From an uncultured Propionibacteriaceae bacterium (GTDB lineage Bacteria; Actinomycetota; Actinomycetes; Propionibacteriales; Propionibacteriaceae), in the NCBI GenBank assembly GCA_945875065.1, contig CAMCJC010000063.1:1-10437 (forward strand): a stretch of 10,437 nt of DNA, in the 5' to 3' direction. The translations under genes were made by a program, and so were the position numbers. Under the pieces are notes generated by a model, which worked only from the letters and a program-made list of their open reading frames with translations, searched no databases and was not told where the DNA came from. Of this stretch, positions 1-6,885 are shown one piece after another (position 1 is the first letter of the stretch; every line of letters begins with the position of its first letter).

Positions 1-199
1 CGCCGGCCGGCCGGTCGACGAGCGGTCCTGTGATGACGGCACCGGACAGCCCGCTGTCGAGCAGGGTACGACGCAGCGCCTCCGGGTCGTCGACGCTCTT
101 GACGGCGGTGGCGACGTACCCGAAGGCGGTGGGGGTCCAGTCTGCTTCGAGGGGGAGCTCGGCTTCCTGTTGGCTGAGGGCGACGACTCGGGCTCGCAT
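1..199 (-). CDS. Unrecognised protein, N-terminal part (possibly MogA/MoaB-like by context), cut by window edge
   Basis: Only the first 66 codons are visible. The ATG at 199 opens with MRARVVALSQQEAELPLEAD and continues into a segment ending SGLSGAVITGP before the window edge. The gene starts 19 bases after the htrA stop on the same strand, so the two are probably co-transcribed. The Shine-Dalgarno match is weak (GGCGGATC directly before the ATG). In many actinobacteria the gene after htrA/pepD encodes a MogA/MoaB-type molybdopterin-binding protein. The MRARVV start and the hydrophobic AVITG strand fit such a fold only loosely, and the typical DTSGP-like region is absent. I therefore treat this as a hypothetical protein. 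The MogA/MoaB idea rests mainly on neighbourhood. Confidence 0.5.
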   Translation of the reverse strand, partial: MRARVVALSQQEAELPLEADWTPTAFGYVATAVKSVDDPEALRRTLLDSGLSGAVITGPLVDRPAG

Positions 200-218
200 G
201 ATCCGCCAGCCTAACGGT

Positions 219-1529
219 TTAGCCGGCCACGAGAGTGACCTTGATCTCCTCGGTGGTGCCGCCGCGTAGGACTTTCAAGGTGACTTCCTGACCGACTTCG
301 CAGTTGCGGATCAGCGCGATCAGCGACTCTGAGTTGGTGACGGGGGTGTCACCGACGGCGGTGATGAGGTCGTCGGACTTGAGACCGACTTGCTCAGCGG
401 GGGAACCGGAGGTCACCGTCTTGATCTTGGCGCCGAGCTGGGTTCCGGATTCGCCGTCCTGCGTGGTCACGCCCAGCTTGGCGTGCTGGGCGCTACCGTC
501 CTTGATGAGTTGCTCGGCGATACTCTTGGCCTGGTTGACGGGGATCGCGAAGCCGATGCCGATGTTGCCGGGCTGGCTGCCCGAGGCGCTCGATGGCAGC
601 GACGCGATTGAACTGGTGATGCCGATCAGCTTGCCCGAGGCGTCGACTAGTGCACCGCCGGAGTTGCCGGGGTTGATGGCCGCGTTGGTCTGGATCGCGG
701 AGGTGACGACGTTTCCGTTGCTGGAGTCGCGCTGGTTGCTCTGCCCAGTCTGCGGGTCGATGGCCTCGGTGGTCACGGGACGGTTCAAGGCGGAGATGAT
801 GCCGGTGGTGACGGTGTCGGACAGCCCCAGAGGGTTGCCTATAACCATCACGTTTTGCCCGACCTTCAGCGTTGAAGCGTCACCCCAGTCGATGGTTTTG
901 AGATTCGACGGCGGATTGGTGAGCTTGATGACGGCTAGATCGGTCGTCGGGTCGGTGCCGACGATCTTCGCCGGGTAGCTCTGCGATCCGATGCCGACGG
1001 CGATTTTTGCGCCTTCCCCACCGCCTGAGACCACGTGGTTGTTGGTGACGATGTTGCCCTCGGTATCGATTATGACGCCGGAGCCTTGACCGTTGCCGGC
1101 GTTTCCGGAGACCTGGATCGCAACTACGGCGTCTTTGACGGCCTCAGCGGTGGTCGCCCAGTTGGGGTTGTCGGCGGACGCCTGGACGACGGTGGTGGAG
1201 TTGCCGTTCGCGGTGTCGGTCGCGGTGTGAGAGCGCTGGGCAGTCAGATAGTGGTTGGCAACCGCACCCACGCCGCCTCCGAGGCCCGCGCCCAGCAAGG
1301 CGACCGTGACCAACGCCGCCGCACCGAAACGGGCGCGCTTTTGGGCCGGGGGGACAGGCTGAGGCTGAGTCATGATCGGCTGCTGGGAGCCGGGGATGGG
1401 CATGACTGGCTGCTGCCGGGGGGCTGGCTGCTGAGGTGCCTGTGGCGGGGGCCACGGAGCCTGACTGTACGAGTTTCCTGACGCACCGCCCGGGGTAAAG
1501 GAGGGACGCTGCGGGGTGTTGTCGGTCAT
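219..1529 (-). CDS. htrA: HtrA/DegP-family membrane-anchored serine protease with one PDZ domain
   Basis: 436 residues. Residues 1-66 are a Pro/Gln-rich cytoplasmic tail, followed by one membrane segment at about 68-95 and an extracytoplasmic trypsin-like domain at about 125-345. The catalytic triad is visible as His165 (VTNNHVV), Asp197 (TTDLAVIKL) and Ser290 (NPGNSGGAL). A single PDZ domain covers about 350-434, with a GLKSDDLITAVGDTPV core. The protein should degrade or refold misfolded envelope proteins on the outer face of the membrane, like mycobacterial PepD. The ATG at 1529 has AAGGAG 8 bases upstream. All catalytic residues are present and the length is normal for actinobacterial HtrA. 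It lies 91 bases after the methyltransferase gene, and three phased direct repeats in that gap suggest stress control by an OmpR-family regulator. The next gene starts 19 bases after the stop, probably in the same operon. Confidence 0.95.
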   Translation of the reverse strand: MTDNTPQRPSFTPGGASGNSYSQAPWPPPQAPQQPAPRQQPVMPIPGSQQPIMTQPQPVPPAQKRARFGAAALVTVALLGAGLGGGVGAVANHYLTAQRSHTATDTANGNSTTVVQASADNPNWATTAEAVKDAVVAIQVSGNAGNGQGSGVIIDTEGNIVTNNHVVSGGGEGAKIAVGIGSQSYPAKIVGTDPTTDLAVIKLTNPPSNLKTIDWGDASTLKVGQNVMVIGNPLGLSDTVTTGIISALNRPVTTEAIDPQTGQSNQRDSSNGNVVTSAIQTNAAINPGNSGGALVDASGKLIGITSSIASLPSSASGSQPGNIGIGFAIPVNQAKSIAEQLIKDGSAQHAKLGVTTQDGESGTQLGAKIKTVTSGSPAEQVGLKSDDLITAVGDTPVTNSESLIALIRNCEVGQEVTLKVLRGGTTEEIKVTLVAG

Positions 1530-1573
1530 TTCCTTTGCTCCTTACTGTTGCGACCTGACTAGCTAATCGCTGT

Positions 1574-1614
1574 TTCCTGTGAGCTTCCTGTGTGTCCCTA
1601 GAGCGGTTCCTGTG
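1574..1614 (-). promoter_or_regulatory. Three phased TTCCTGTG direct repeats upstream of htrA (candidate response-regulator operator)
   Basis: The octamer TTCCTGTG (CACAGGAA in the htrA direction) occurs at 1574-1581, 1585-1592 and 1607-1614. The starts are 11 and 22 bases apart, so all three face the same side of the helix. They lie 45-85 bases upstream of the htrA ATG. Direct repeats with 11-base periodicity are the usual binding pattern of OmpR/PhoP-family response regulators. Two-component control of htrA/pepD (MprAB in mycobacteria) is known. I see the repeats directly; the regulator is inferred. No clear sigma-E-type GGAAC/CGTT pair with proper spacing was found. Confidence 0.5.
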
Positions 1615-1620
1615 GGTTGC

Positions 1621-2589
1621 CTAGAGGCGCGTCAACGTGAGCGTGAAGTGGCGGTTTTGGGCTACGACCTCGGTCTTACCCACCCTGGATACCAGCTCTC
1701 GCCGCCAGGGCAAATGGGAGTTGAACACGCACCACAGCTGCCCGCCGGGCCGCAGCACCCGGGCGGCGTCGTCGAACATCGCGAGTGTCGGTTCGGATTC
1801 CTTGGCGATGCCCTGGTGGAACGGCGGATTGGTGGCGATGACGTCGAAGCTGGCATCGGCGTAGCCGGCGAGGCCGTCTGCCCAAGAGACCGCGACCTTT
1901 AGCCCGTTCGCTTCGGCCGTGGCGCGTGTCGCCTCGACGGCGGCCCAGGAGACGTCGACGGCGGATGTCGTCAGCCCAGCCTGCGCCAGGGTCGCGGCGA
2001 TGACGCCGTTACCGCAGCCGAGATCGAGGGCGGTGTCGCCTTCGGGCTTGAGGTGCTCCAACAGCAGCCGGGTGCCGGCATCGACGCGGTTGCCGTCGAA
2101 CGTGTCGCCATGCGCGGCGAGAACTAGGCCCACCTCGTCGCGGCGACGCAGCTTCGGCCAGGGATTCTCGAGGCCGTTTGGTCCCCAGGCCCGCAGGACA
2201 CGGCACTTGGCACGGCCCAGCGACGCGTTGACGGCGGTGAAGTGCCGGCCCAGGACTTCATTCATCGACCGGTTCATGTGGCGGATGCGTGCGCCGCTCA
2301 GGAATGTGAGTTCCGTGTCGCCTTGAATCCAGCAGCAGTGCTCGTCGAGCGCGGCCAGGGATTTTGGCAGGTGCCCCCAAGCCAGCCGCACCCCGCCGAG
2401 TTCGCTGGGATGGGCGACCAGGAGGTCGCGGCGGACCTGCTGGGCGTCGCGGATGTCGTCGCAGAAGACACGGACGTCGTCGCTGCGCTCGCAGGCGGCT
2501 TCAGCTAGGCCGGGAGCGTTGATGACGGCGATGGCCGCCGCCGCGGGCGGGGACTCGTCGAGGATGAGGGGGTCTACTGGATGCAGCAC
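1621..2589 (-). CDS. Class I SAM-dependent methyltransferase, RsmC/RlmG-like (probable rRNA guanine-N2 methyltransferase)
   Basis: 322 residues. The catalytic half (about 150-322) has the SAM-binding motif I DLGCGNG at 189-195, an acidic residue ending strand 2 (VDVS, Asp212), and the signature NPPFHQG at 254-260. NPPF is the motif of N-methyltransferases that modify exocyclic amino groups. NPPFH with an N-terminal degenerate half is typical of the RsmC (16S m2G1207) and RlmG (23S m2G1835) families. The N-terminal 150 residues fit that degenerate domain. The only usable start is the GTG at 2589, because an in-frame TGA lies 18 bases before it. It has no close Shine-Dalgarno site. An AGGAG further upstream (2609-2613) serves better for a 7-codon reading frame starting at 2597 that overlaps the GTG. 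The exact rRNA target cannot be told from sequence alone. Confidence 0.85.
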   Translation of the reverse strand: MLHPVDPLILDESPPAAAAIAVINAPGLAEAACERSDDVRVFCDDIRDAQQVRRDLLVAHPSELGGVRLAWGHLPKSLAALDEHCCWIQGDTELTFLSGARIRHMNRSMNEVLGRHFTAVNASLGRAKCRVLRAWGPNGLENPWPKLRRRDEVGLVLAAHGDTFDGNRVDAGTRLLLEHLKPEGDTALDLGCGNGVIAATLAQAGLTTSAVDVSWAAVEATRATAEANGLKVAVSWADGLAGYADASFDVIATNPPFHQGIAKESEPTLAMFDDAARVLRPGGQLWCVFNSHLPWRRELVSRVGKTEVVAQNRHFTLTLTRL

Positions 2590-2620
2590 CGTCGCATCGT
2601 CTCACAAGCTCCTGACAGTT

Positions 2621-2634
2621 CTCGGTAAACCGAG
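2621..2634. promoter_or_regulatory. 14-bp palindrome CTCGGTAAACCGAG between divergent genes (candidate operator)
   Basis: CTCGGT and ACCGAG are perfect inverted arms separated by AA. The palindrome is in the 93-base gap between the methyltransferase (minus) and ppk2 (plus), where promoters for both genes must lie. A dimeric repressor site is one reading. A small hairpin in a leader RNA is another. No regulator gene is adjacent, so the cognate factor is unknown. Confidence 0.3.
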
Positions 2635-2682
2635 TGTCATTGAGGGTTCCTTCCGGGCCTGTGACCTGTCAGGCTAAGCCCC

Positions 2683-3618
2683 ATGAATCAGAACCTCCGC
2701 GAGTTCATCGACAAGGTGCGCGACGACGGCTACACCGTTGGAGACGTCCACGGCGAGGACCAGTACCTGATCGACCCACTGGGGGCAGCCGTAGAAACCT
2801 GGCGCGACAAGTACCCTTACGAAGAGTTGCTGAGCCGCGAGGAATACGAGTTGGAGAAACGGCAGCTCCAGATCGAGTTGCTGAAGTTCCAGTATTCGAC
2901 GCAGGACAACGGCACGAAGCACATCATCTTGTTCGAGGGGCGTGACGCCGCCGGCAAGGGCGGGGCGATCAAGCGGTTCACGGAGCACCTGAACCCGCGA
3001 GGCGCCCGCGTCGTCGCGTTGAACAAGCCGACGGAGACCGAACGCGGCCAGTGGTACTTCCAGCGCTACGTGGAGCACCTGCCGACCGCCGGGGAGATCG
3101 TGCTGTTCGACCGGTCGTGGTACAACCGCGCCGGCGTCGAGCGCGTGATGGGCTTCTGCACCGACGAGGAATACCAGACCTTCATGCGGCAGGCGCCGGC
3201 GTTCGAGCGGATGCTGATCGAGTCCGGCATCACGGTTACCAAGCTGTGGTTTTCGGTAACGCAGCGGGAGCAGCGCACCCGGTTCGCGATCCGGCAGCTC
3301 GACCCGGTGCGGCGGTGGAAGCTATCCCCGATGGACCTGGAGTCGCTAGATCGGTGGGAGGACTACACGGCCGCCAAGACGGCGATGCTGAAGCAGACCG
3401 ACACGGAGATCGCGCCGTGGTACCGCATCAAGTCGAACGACAAGAAACGCGCCCGCCTCAACGCGATGCGCCTGTTCCTCGACATCCACGACTACGACGA
3501 CAAGGACCCGTCGGTCATCAAGCCCACCGACCCGCTCATCGTCCAGCGGGGCCGCAAGAAATGGGCGAACAAGAACGCCGACGGCGAGATCATCCAGCCC
3601 GAGGAGAACGAGGACTGA
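2683..3618 (+). CDS. ppk2: Polyphosphate kinase 2 (PPK2 family)
   Basis: 311 residues, the normal size for a single-domain PPK2. It should transfer phosphate between polyphosphate and nucleoside di- or monophosphates in the cytoplasm. The Walker A loop is GRDAAGKGG (86-94). Walker B is LFDRSWYNRAGVERVMGF (141-158). The lid region RFAIRQLDPVRRWKLSPMD (200-218) supplies the conserved basic residues. The N-terminal helical extension (1-75) and the C-terminal block WYRIKSNDKKRARLNAM (246-262) are also typical of the family. This family mostly works as a class I type enzyme, but class cannot be fixed by eye. The ATG at 2683 is the first possible start after an in-frame TGA at 2662. It has no obvious Shine-Dalgarno site, so a leaderless or poorly led message is possible. 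It diverges from the methyltransferase gene and converges on the sugar kinase gene with a 19-base gap in which I see no clear terminator. Confidence 0.95.
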   Translation: MNQNLREFIDKVRDDGYTVGDVHGEDQYLIDPLGAAVETWRDKYPYEELLSREEYELEKRQLQIELLKFQYSTQDNGTKHIILFEGRDAAGKGGAIKRFTEHLNPRGARVVALNKPTETERGQWYFQRYVEHLPTAGEIVLFDRSWYNRAGVERVMGFCTDEEYQTFMRQAPAFERMLIESGITVTKLWFSVTQREQRTRFAIRQLDPVRRWKLSPMDLESLDRWEDYTAAKTAMLKQTDTEIAPWYRIKSNDKKRARLNAMRLFLDIHDYDDKDPSVIKPTDPLIVQRGRKKWANKNADGEIIQPEENED

Positions 3619-3637
3619 TCCCGCCGTCGACGCTGGG

Positions 3638-4594
3638 TCAGGCCAGACGCAGGTCCTTGGCCTTGACGGCTGCGACCTCCTCAGGGGTCGGAGCGTAGGC
3701 GCCGGCGTGCTGAACCGTCAGACCCGACGTGATCGTCGCCCGATGTAGAGCCGGCATGACGTCGTCCCAGCCGGCGGAGCGGAGCCGGGTCTTCGCCTCG
3801 CGGCCGCCGAGCAGGTTGGCGTCGAGCAGGCCCGAGATGAGGCCGCCCATGAACGAGTCGCCGGCGCCGACGGTGTCGACGACATCCGTGGTGAGCGGGT
3901 CGATCACCAGCATGTCGCGCTCGGAGGCGAGCTTGACGTAGATGCCCCACGGGCCGCGGGTGACGACGACCAGGCTCGGGCCGAGCTTCAGCCACTGCCG
4001 CATGACCTCCTCGACGGGGGTGTCCTTGCCGTAGAGCCACTCGAGATCCTCGTCGGAGACCTTGACGACATCGGCTAGCGCAACGAGCTCCTCGACTCGA
4101 CCGCGCGACTTGTCGGGGGACTCCATGATGGCCGGACGGGCGTTGGGGTCGTAGGAGACGGTGCCGACCTGAGACATTGCGCGGGCCGCCTCCAGGACCT
4201 GGGTGCCGCCGGGCTCAAGGGTCGCCGCGAGGCTGCCAGTGTGTAGGTGGACGATCGCGTCCGGGTCGGGCAGCGGCGGTACCTCCCACGACAGATCGAA
4301 CTCGTATTCGGCACTGCCGGCCTCGTTGAGGCGGGCGTACGCGAGCGACGTCTTGGCGGCGCCGTCGCTGCCGGGCACGACCCCGACGCCGTGGTCGGCG
4401 GCGTAGCCCTCGATCAGCTTGCCGTGGTCGTCGCGCCCCCACCAGGCCCCGATCAGGGCGGGCCGGCCGAGGCTAGTGATGACGCAGGCGACGTTGAGGG
4501 GGCTGCCGCCGACGTGTTCACTCGTAGTGTCGTCGCGGATGACGACGTCGATGAGCGCCTCGCCGAGGCAGAGGACGGGCTTTGGGTGACTCAT
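3638..4594 (-). CDS. PfkB-family carbohydrate kinase, probably fructokinase
   Basis: 318 residues with the complete ribokinase/PfkB fold. The N-terminal block LCLGEALIDVV (8-18) and the sugar-binding GGSPLNVA (29-36, first PfkB signature) are present. YDPNARP (148-154) is typical of fructokinases. The second signature is DTVGAGDSFMGGL (240-252), with catalytic base Asp246 and the anion hole in GAGD. It should phosphorylate a hexose, most likely fructose, using ATP. The AAGGAGG ribosome site 5 bases before the ATG is close to ideal. The gene follows the MFS sugar porter gene by 21 bases on the same strand, so import and phosphorylation are coupled in one operon. The exact sugar is inferred from the fructokinase-like motifs and is not proven. 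Confidence 0.9.
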   Translation of the reverse strand: MSHPKPVLCLGEALIDVVIRDDTTSEHVGGSPLNVACVITSLGRPALIGAWWGRDDHGKLIEGYAADHGVGVVPGSDGAAKTSLAYARLNEAGSAEYEFDLSWEVPPLPDPDAIVHLHTGSLAATLEPGGTQVLEAARAMSQVGTVSYDPNARPAIMESPDKSRGRVEELVALADVVKVSDEDLEWLYGKDTPVEEVMRQWLKLGPSLVVVTRGPWGIYVKLASERDMLVIDPLTTDVVDTVGAGDSFMGGLISGLLDANLLGGREAKTRLRSAGWDDVMPALHRATITSGLTVQHAGAYAPTPEEVAAVKAKDLRLA

Positions 4595-4615
4595 GGGGAC
4601 CTCCTTGTCGGTCGG

Positions 4616-6004
4616 CTACTTGTTGAGGCCGAGCTTGTCTTCCATCTCCTCGAGTGGGATGCCCTTGGTTTCGGGCATCTTAGTCAGCACCCAGACGAGC
4701 TGGCCGAACATGCAGACCAGGAAGATGGAGAACGCCCAGCCGCCGCCCCAAGCGCCGATGATCGGCGGGAACGCGTAGGTCGTGATCGCGGCGAATACCC
4801 AGTGGGTCAGGGAGCCGAGGGATTGACCGAGGCCGCGAACGCGCGTCGGGAAGATCTCGGAGATGAACACCCAGATCACCGACCCTTGACCGAAGGCGTG
4901 CGCCGCGATGAACACCAGGAGACCGATCAGCACCAGCGTCGACGAAGTCGAGTTGAAGTGACCTTGGAACATGAACATGACGGCGGTCAGGAAGCCCATC
5001 GAGACCAGGTAGCCGATGGAGCCGACGATCATGAGGGAACGACGACCGATGCGGTCGATGACGGTCAGGGCGGCCATGGTCGCGATCAGGTTCATCAGGC
5101 CGACGGCGACGGACATGAGCAGGGCCGCGTTGTCGTCGGCGCCCGCCTGCTTCATGACCTCGGGTGCGTAGTACAGGATCGCGTTGATGCCGGAGAGCTG
5201 GTTGAACATGGCGATGAAGAACGCCAAGGCGATGACCTTGAAGTAGCGGCGCGTGAAGAACTGGCTCAAGGTGGCCTGCGACCCGGCGGCGGCGAGCTGG
5301 TCGCGAATCTCTTGGATCTGCTCGTCGGACTCCTCGACGGTGTTGCAGAGGCGACGGCTGATATCGATCGCTTCCTCCTCGCGGCCCTTGGCCATGAGCC
5401 AGCGTGGCGTTTCGGGAACCGCCACCAGGAACATGAGGAACAGCACCGATGGGACGACCATCACTCCGAGCATCCAACGCCAGGCGATCTGCGGGTCATG
5501 AACGAGCTGAGCGACGATGTAGTTCGACAGGTAGGCCACCAGGATGCCGAGGACGATGTTGAACTGGACGAGGCCGACGAGGCGGCCGCGGACCTTAGCC
5601 GGGGCGATCTCCGCGGTGTAGATCGGTGCGCACACCGAGGACAGGCCGACGCCGACGCCGCCGACGAACCGGAAGATCATGAGCACCAGATGGCTGGGTG
5701 CCAGGCCTGTTCCGAGGGCCCCGAGTACGTACAGGATGCCGATGAAGAACAGCAGCTTGCGGCGGCCGAAGTAGTCGGCGGAGCGGCCGCCGATGAGCGC
5801 TCCGACGATGGTGCCGACGGTGGCGATGGCAACGGTGGCGCCGAGGCCCCCGTCGTCGAGGTTGAATTGGACTTTGAGCGCGGCGTTGGCCCCGGAGATG
5901 ACGGCGGTGTCGAAACCGAAGATCAGGCCGCCAATGGCGGCGACAATGGCGCTGCGGATGACGAGCGGGCTCGCCTTGGCGGAGGCTTGTGCGCTGTTGG
6001 ACAT
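4616..6004 (-). CDS. MFS sugar porter (sugar:H+ symporter family)
   Basis: 462 residues, with the 12-helix layout of the sugar porter family of the major facilitator superfamily. The hallmarks are GGLIFGFDTAVISGA in helix 1 (25-39), GRSADYFGRRK in the loop after helix 2 (73-83), PETPRWLMAKGR at the end of the first half (197-208), QLSGINAILYYAPEV in helix 7 (269-283), DRIGRRSL (317-324) and PETKGIPLEEME at the C-terminus (444-455). It sits in the cytoplasmic membrane and should import a monosaccharide by proton symport. The ATG at 6004 has AAGGAG 5 bases upstream. It is the first gene of an operon with the downstream PfkB kinase, which would trap the imported sugar. No regulator or hydrolase is linked. 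The promoter should be within 6005-6165, but I could not pick out a confident -10/-35 pair. Confidence 0.93.
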   Translation of the reverse strand: MSNSAQASAKASPLVIRSAIVAAIGGLIFGFDTAVISGANAALKVQFNLDDGGLGATVAIATVGTIVGALIGGRSADYFGRRKLLFFIGILYVLGALGTGLAPSHLVLMIFRFVGGVGVGLSSVCAPIYTAEIAPAKVRGRLVGLVQFNIVLGILVAYLSNYIVAQLVHDPQIAWRWMLGVMVVPSVLFLMFLVAVPETPRWLMAKGREEEAIDISRRLCNTVEESDEQIQEIRDQLAAAGSQATLSQFFTRRYFKVIALAFFIAMFNQLSGINAILYYAPEVMKQAGADDNAALLMSVAVGLMNLIATMAALTVIDRIGRRSLMIVGSIGYLVSMGFLTAVMFMFQGHFNSTSSTLVLIGLLVFIAAHAFGQGSVIWVFISEIFPTRVRGLGQSLGSLTHWVFAAITTYAFPPIIGAWGGGWAFSIFLVCMFGQLVWVLTKMPETKGIPLEEMEDKLGLNK

Positions 6005-6172
6005 CGCGACTCCTTAGCTCTTGAGGTGGACGGAAGCAGGTACAGCGATACGGGCGGCCGGAGTACCACTTTGTTCCGGTCGTTCGGCGACGAACCTGCG
6101 TCGCTGGGAAGCGTAGTCCGGATGACGTGGCCCTGGGCGAGATGACGAAAAGATCCCCCATTCTGAGACACG

Positions 6173-6232
6173 ACTAGGGCTTTTGGATCGCTCTAATCGG
6201 TCCTGACTAGGGGAGTTTACCTTTGGCCAATC
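6173..6232 (+). repeat. Left arm of a 60-base inverted repeat
   Basis: Pairs with the reverse complement of 6648-6707 at 47 of 60 positions without gaps. The inner 23 bases (6210-6232, ending TTTACCTTTGGCCAATC) match at 22 of 23. The outer 37 match at 25. The two arms enclose 415 bases. The similarity fades at about 6166 on the outside and stops sharply on the inside. Possibly one end of a MITE-like element or one of two opposed copies of a dispersed repeat. Confidence 0.75.
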
Positions 6233-6345
6233 GTTGGGGTCGGATGGTATCGCGGGAAGCCCTTCCGCCTCGGCTATGGGTGAACTCCCTCTTGGTAGAC
6301 TTGAAGGGCTGTTCAGGAGGGGGGTCGGGAAGTGTCGCCCCATGA

Positions 6346-6385
6346 GGTTTATGTAGCGACCGGATAAACCCTGCCCTGACAAGGG
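6346..6385. other. Two adjacent small inverted repeats (possible structured RNA)
   Basis: GGTTTAT (6346-6352) and ATAAACC (6364-6370) pair perfectly around 11 bases. CCCT (6374-6377) and AGGG (6382-6385) follow around a 4-base loop. They sit inside the spacer of the larger inverted repeat. They may be structure in a leader RNA on either strand, or chance. I cannot match them to a known riboswitch. Confidence 0.25.
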
Positions 6386-6602
6386 GTGATGCTTATCGGG
6401 TGCCTGTGTCTGGTATGCCCCTCCAGGTCAACACGGGGTTCACCGGGTCTGTGAGTCGGTCTTCTGTGCTATTTGAAGGCCGGCCGAATCTCACTCTCTC
6501 CAGGAGGAATATTCAAGTGTGACCATTTGAGGAGCGTTGCCCCTTGTCGAGGCGGGGTCTACCCAGTCCCTGAATAAGCTTCCATGGGTGACTTCGTCTA
6601 TG

Positions 6603-6628
6603 GATGAGACTGAATCTCATCTTTCGTT
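6603..6628 (+). terminator. Weak terminator-like hairpin
   Basis: GATGAGA (6603-6609) and TCTCATC (6615-6621) form a perfect 7-bp stem with loop CTGAA, followed by TTTCGTT. The T-run is short and broken and no gene ends just upstream, so termination is only a possibility. Confidence 0.25.
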
Positions 6629-6647
6629 AAGCTGTCCAGTACGCTTT

Positions 6648-6707
6648 GATTGGCCAAAGGTAAACTTCCCTTGTCGGAGGCGCTTTGACCGCTCCAAACG
6701 CCTTCGT
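6648..6707 (-). repeat. Right arm of the 60-base inverted repeat
   Basis: The inner part begins GATTGGCCAAAGGTAAACTT. It is the inverted partner of 6173-6232, with 47 of 60 positions identical. It lies about 190 bases upstream of the TOMM precursor gene, so together the arms mark the junction between the housekeeping block and the accessory cluster. No transposase gene lies between the arms. Confidence 0.75.
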
Positions 6708-6774
6708 TTTGTCGCGTAGCGAGAGCTTTGCCTCCCTAACCCCTAGTGTCGCGTCGCATCGTCCGCTAGACTTT

Positions 6775-6824
6775 ATCTATCTGGGAAGCGTCACACCTCA
6801 TCTATCTGGGAAGCGTCACACCTC
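6775..6824 (+). repeat. Perfect 25-base tandem duplication upstream of the precursor gene
   Basis: Two adjacent identical 25-base copies (6775-6799 and 6800-6824), each starting ATCTATCTGGGAAGCGTC and ending ACACCTC. They end 73 bases before the precursor ATG. The 11-mer CTGGGAAGCGT within each unit occurs a third time at 6104-6114, upstream of the sugar porter gene. Placement suggests a regulator-binding site, or a duplicated promoter element (TATCTAT resembles a -10 box). A TAGACT at 6767-6772 could be another -10, but no good -35 was seen. Confidence 0.7.
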
Positions 6825-6851
6825 GACACCGGTCGCGTCGAGAGCAGGTGT
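6818..6851 (+). promoter_or_regulatory. Hairpin in the 5' leader of the precursor mRNA
   Basis: ACACCT (6818-6823) pairs with AGGTGT (6846-6851), and CGAC (6824-6827) pairs with GTCG (6837-6840). This leaves a 5-base bulge AGAGC and a 9-base loop. The left arm overlaps the end of the second tandem copy. The first copy has the same ACACCT (6793-6798), so a competing pairing is possible. The ribosome site at 6886-6892 lies outside the hairpin. Confidence 0.35.
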
Positions 6852-6885
6852 CTGATTCGTTCCGGCCGGGATTCCCGCAGACCTT

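Noticed and set aside
1530..1620. A sigma-E type promoter (GGAAC with CGTT) for htrA
   Set aside because: A GGAACC is present on the htrA strand, but no CGTT-like element lies at the required distance.
6081..6096. GTTCG-GCGA-CGAAC inverted repeat upstream of the sugar porter as an operator
   Set aside because: The arms are only 5 bases long and GC-rich; such matches are common by chance, and no regulator gene is linked.
4247..6145. A 632-codon plus-strand frame opposite the sugar kinase and porter genes
   Set aside because: It is antisense to two well-supported genes, is made of Asp/Glu/Gly/His-rich low-complexity sequence, and has no family motif. This is typical mirror-frame openness in high-GC codon-biased DNA.
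6014..6382. A 122-codon minus-strand frame in the gap region
   Set aside because: It has no domain, no convincing ribosome site, and crosses one inverted-repeat arm. Its similarity to the plus frame at 6537-6719 is explained by the repeat.
6430..6465. Possible tRNA T-arm (GGGGTTCACCGGG)
   Set aside because: No matching acceptor, D or anticodon arms could be found around it, and the T-loop departs from the GTTCRA pattern.
6502..6522. Strong AGGAGG followed at 6517 by a GTG, suggesting a small gene
   Set aside because: The GTG is followed at once by TGA, so nothing is encoded. No other start lies at suitable spacing.
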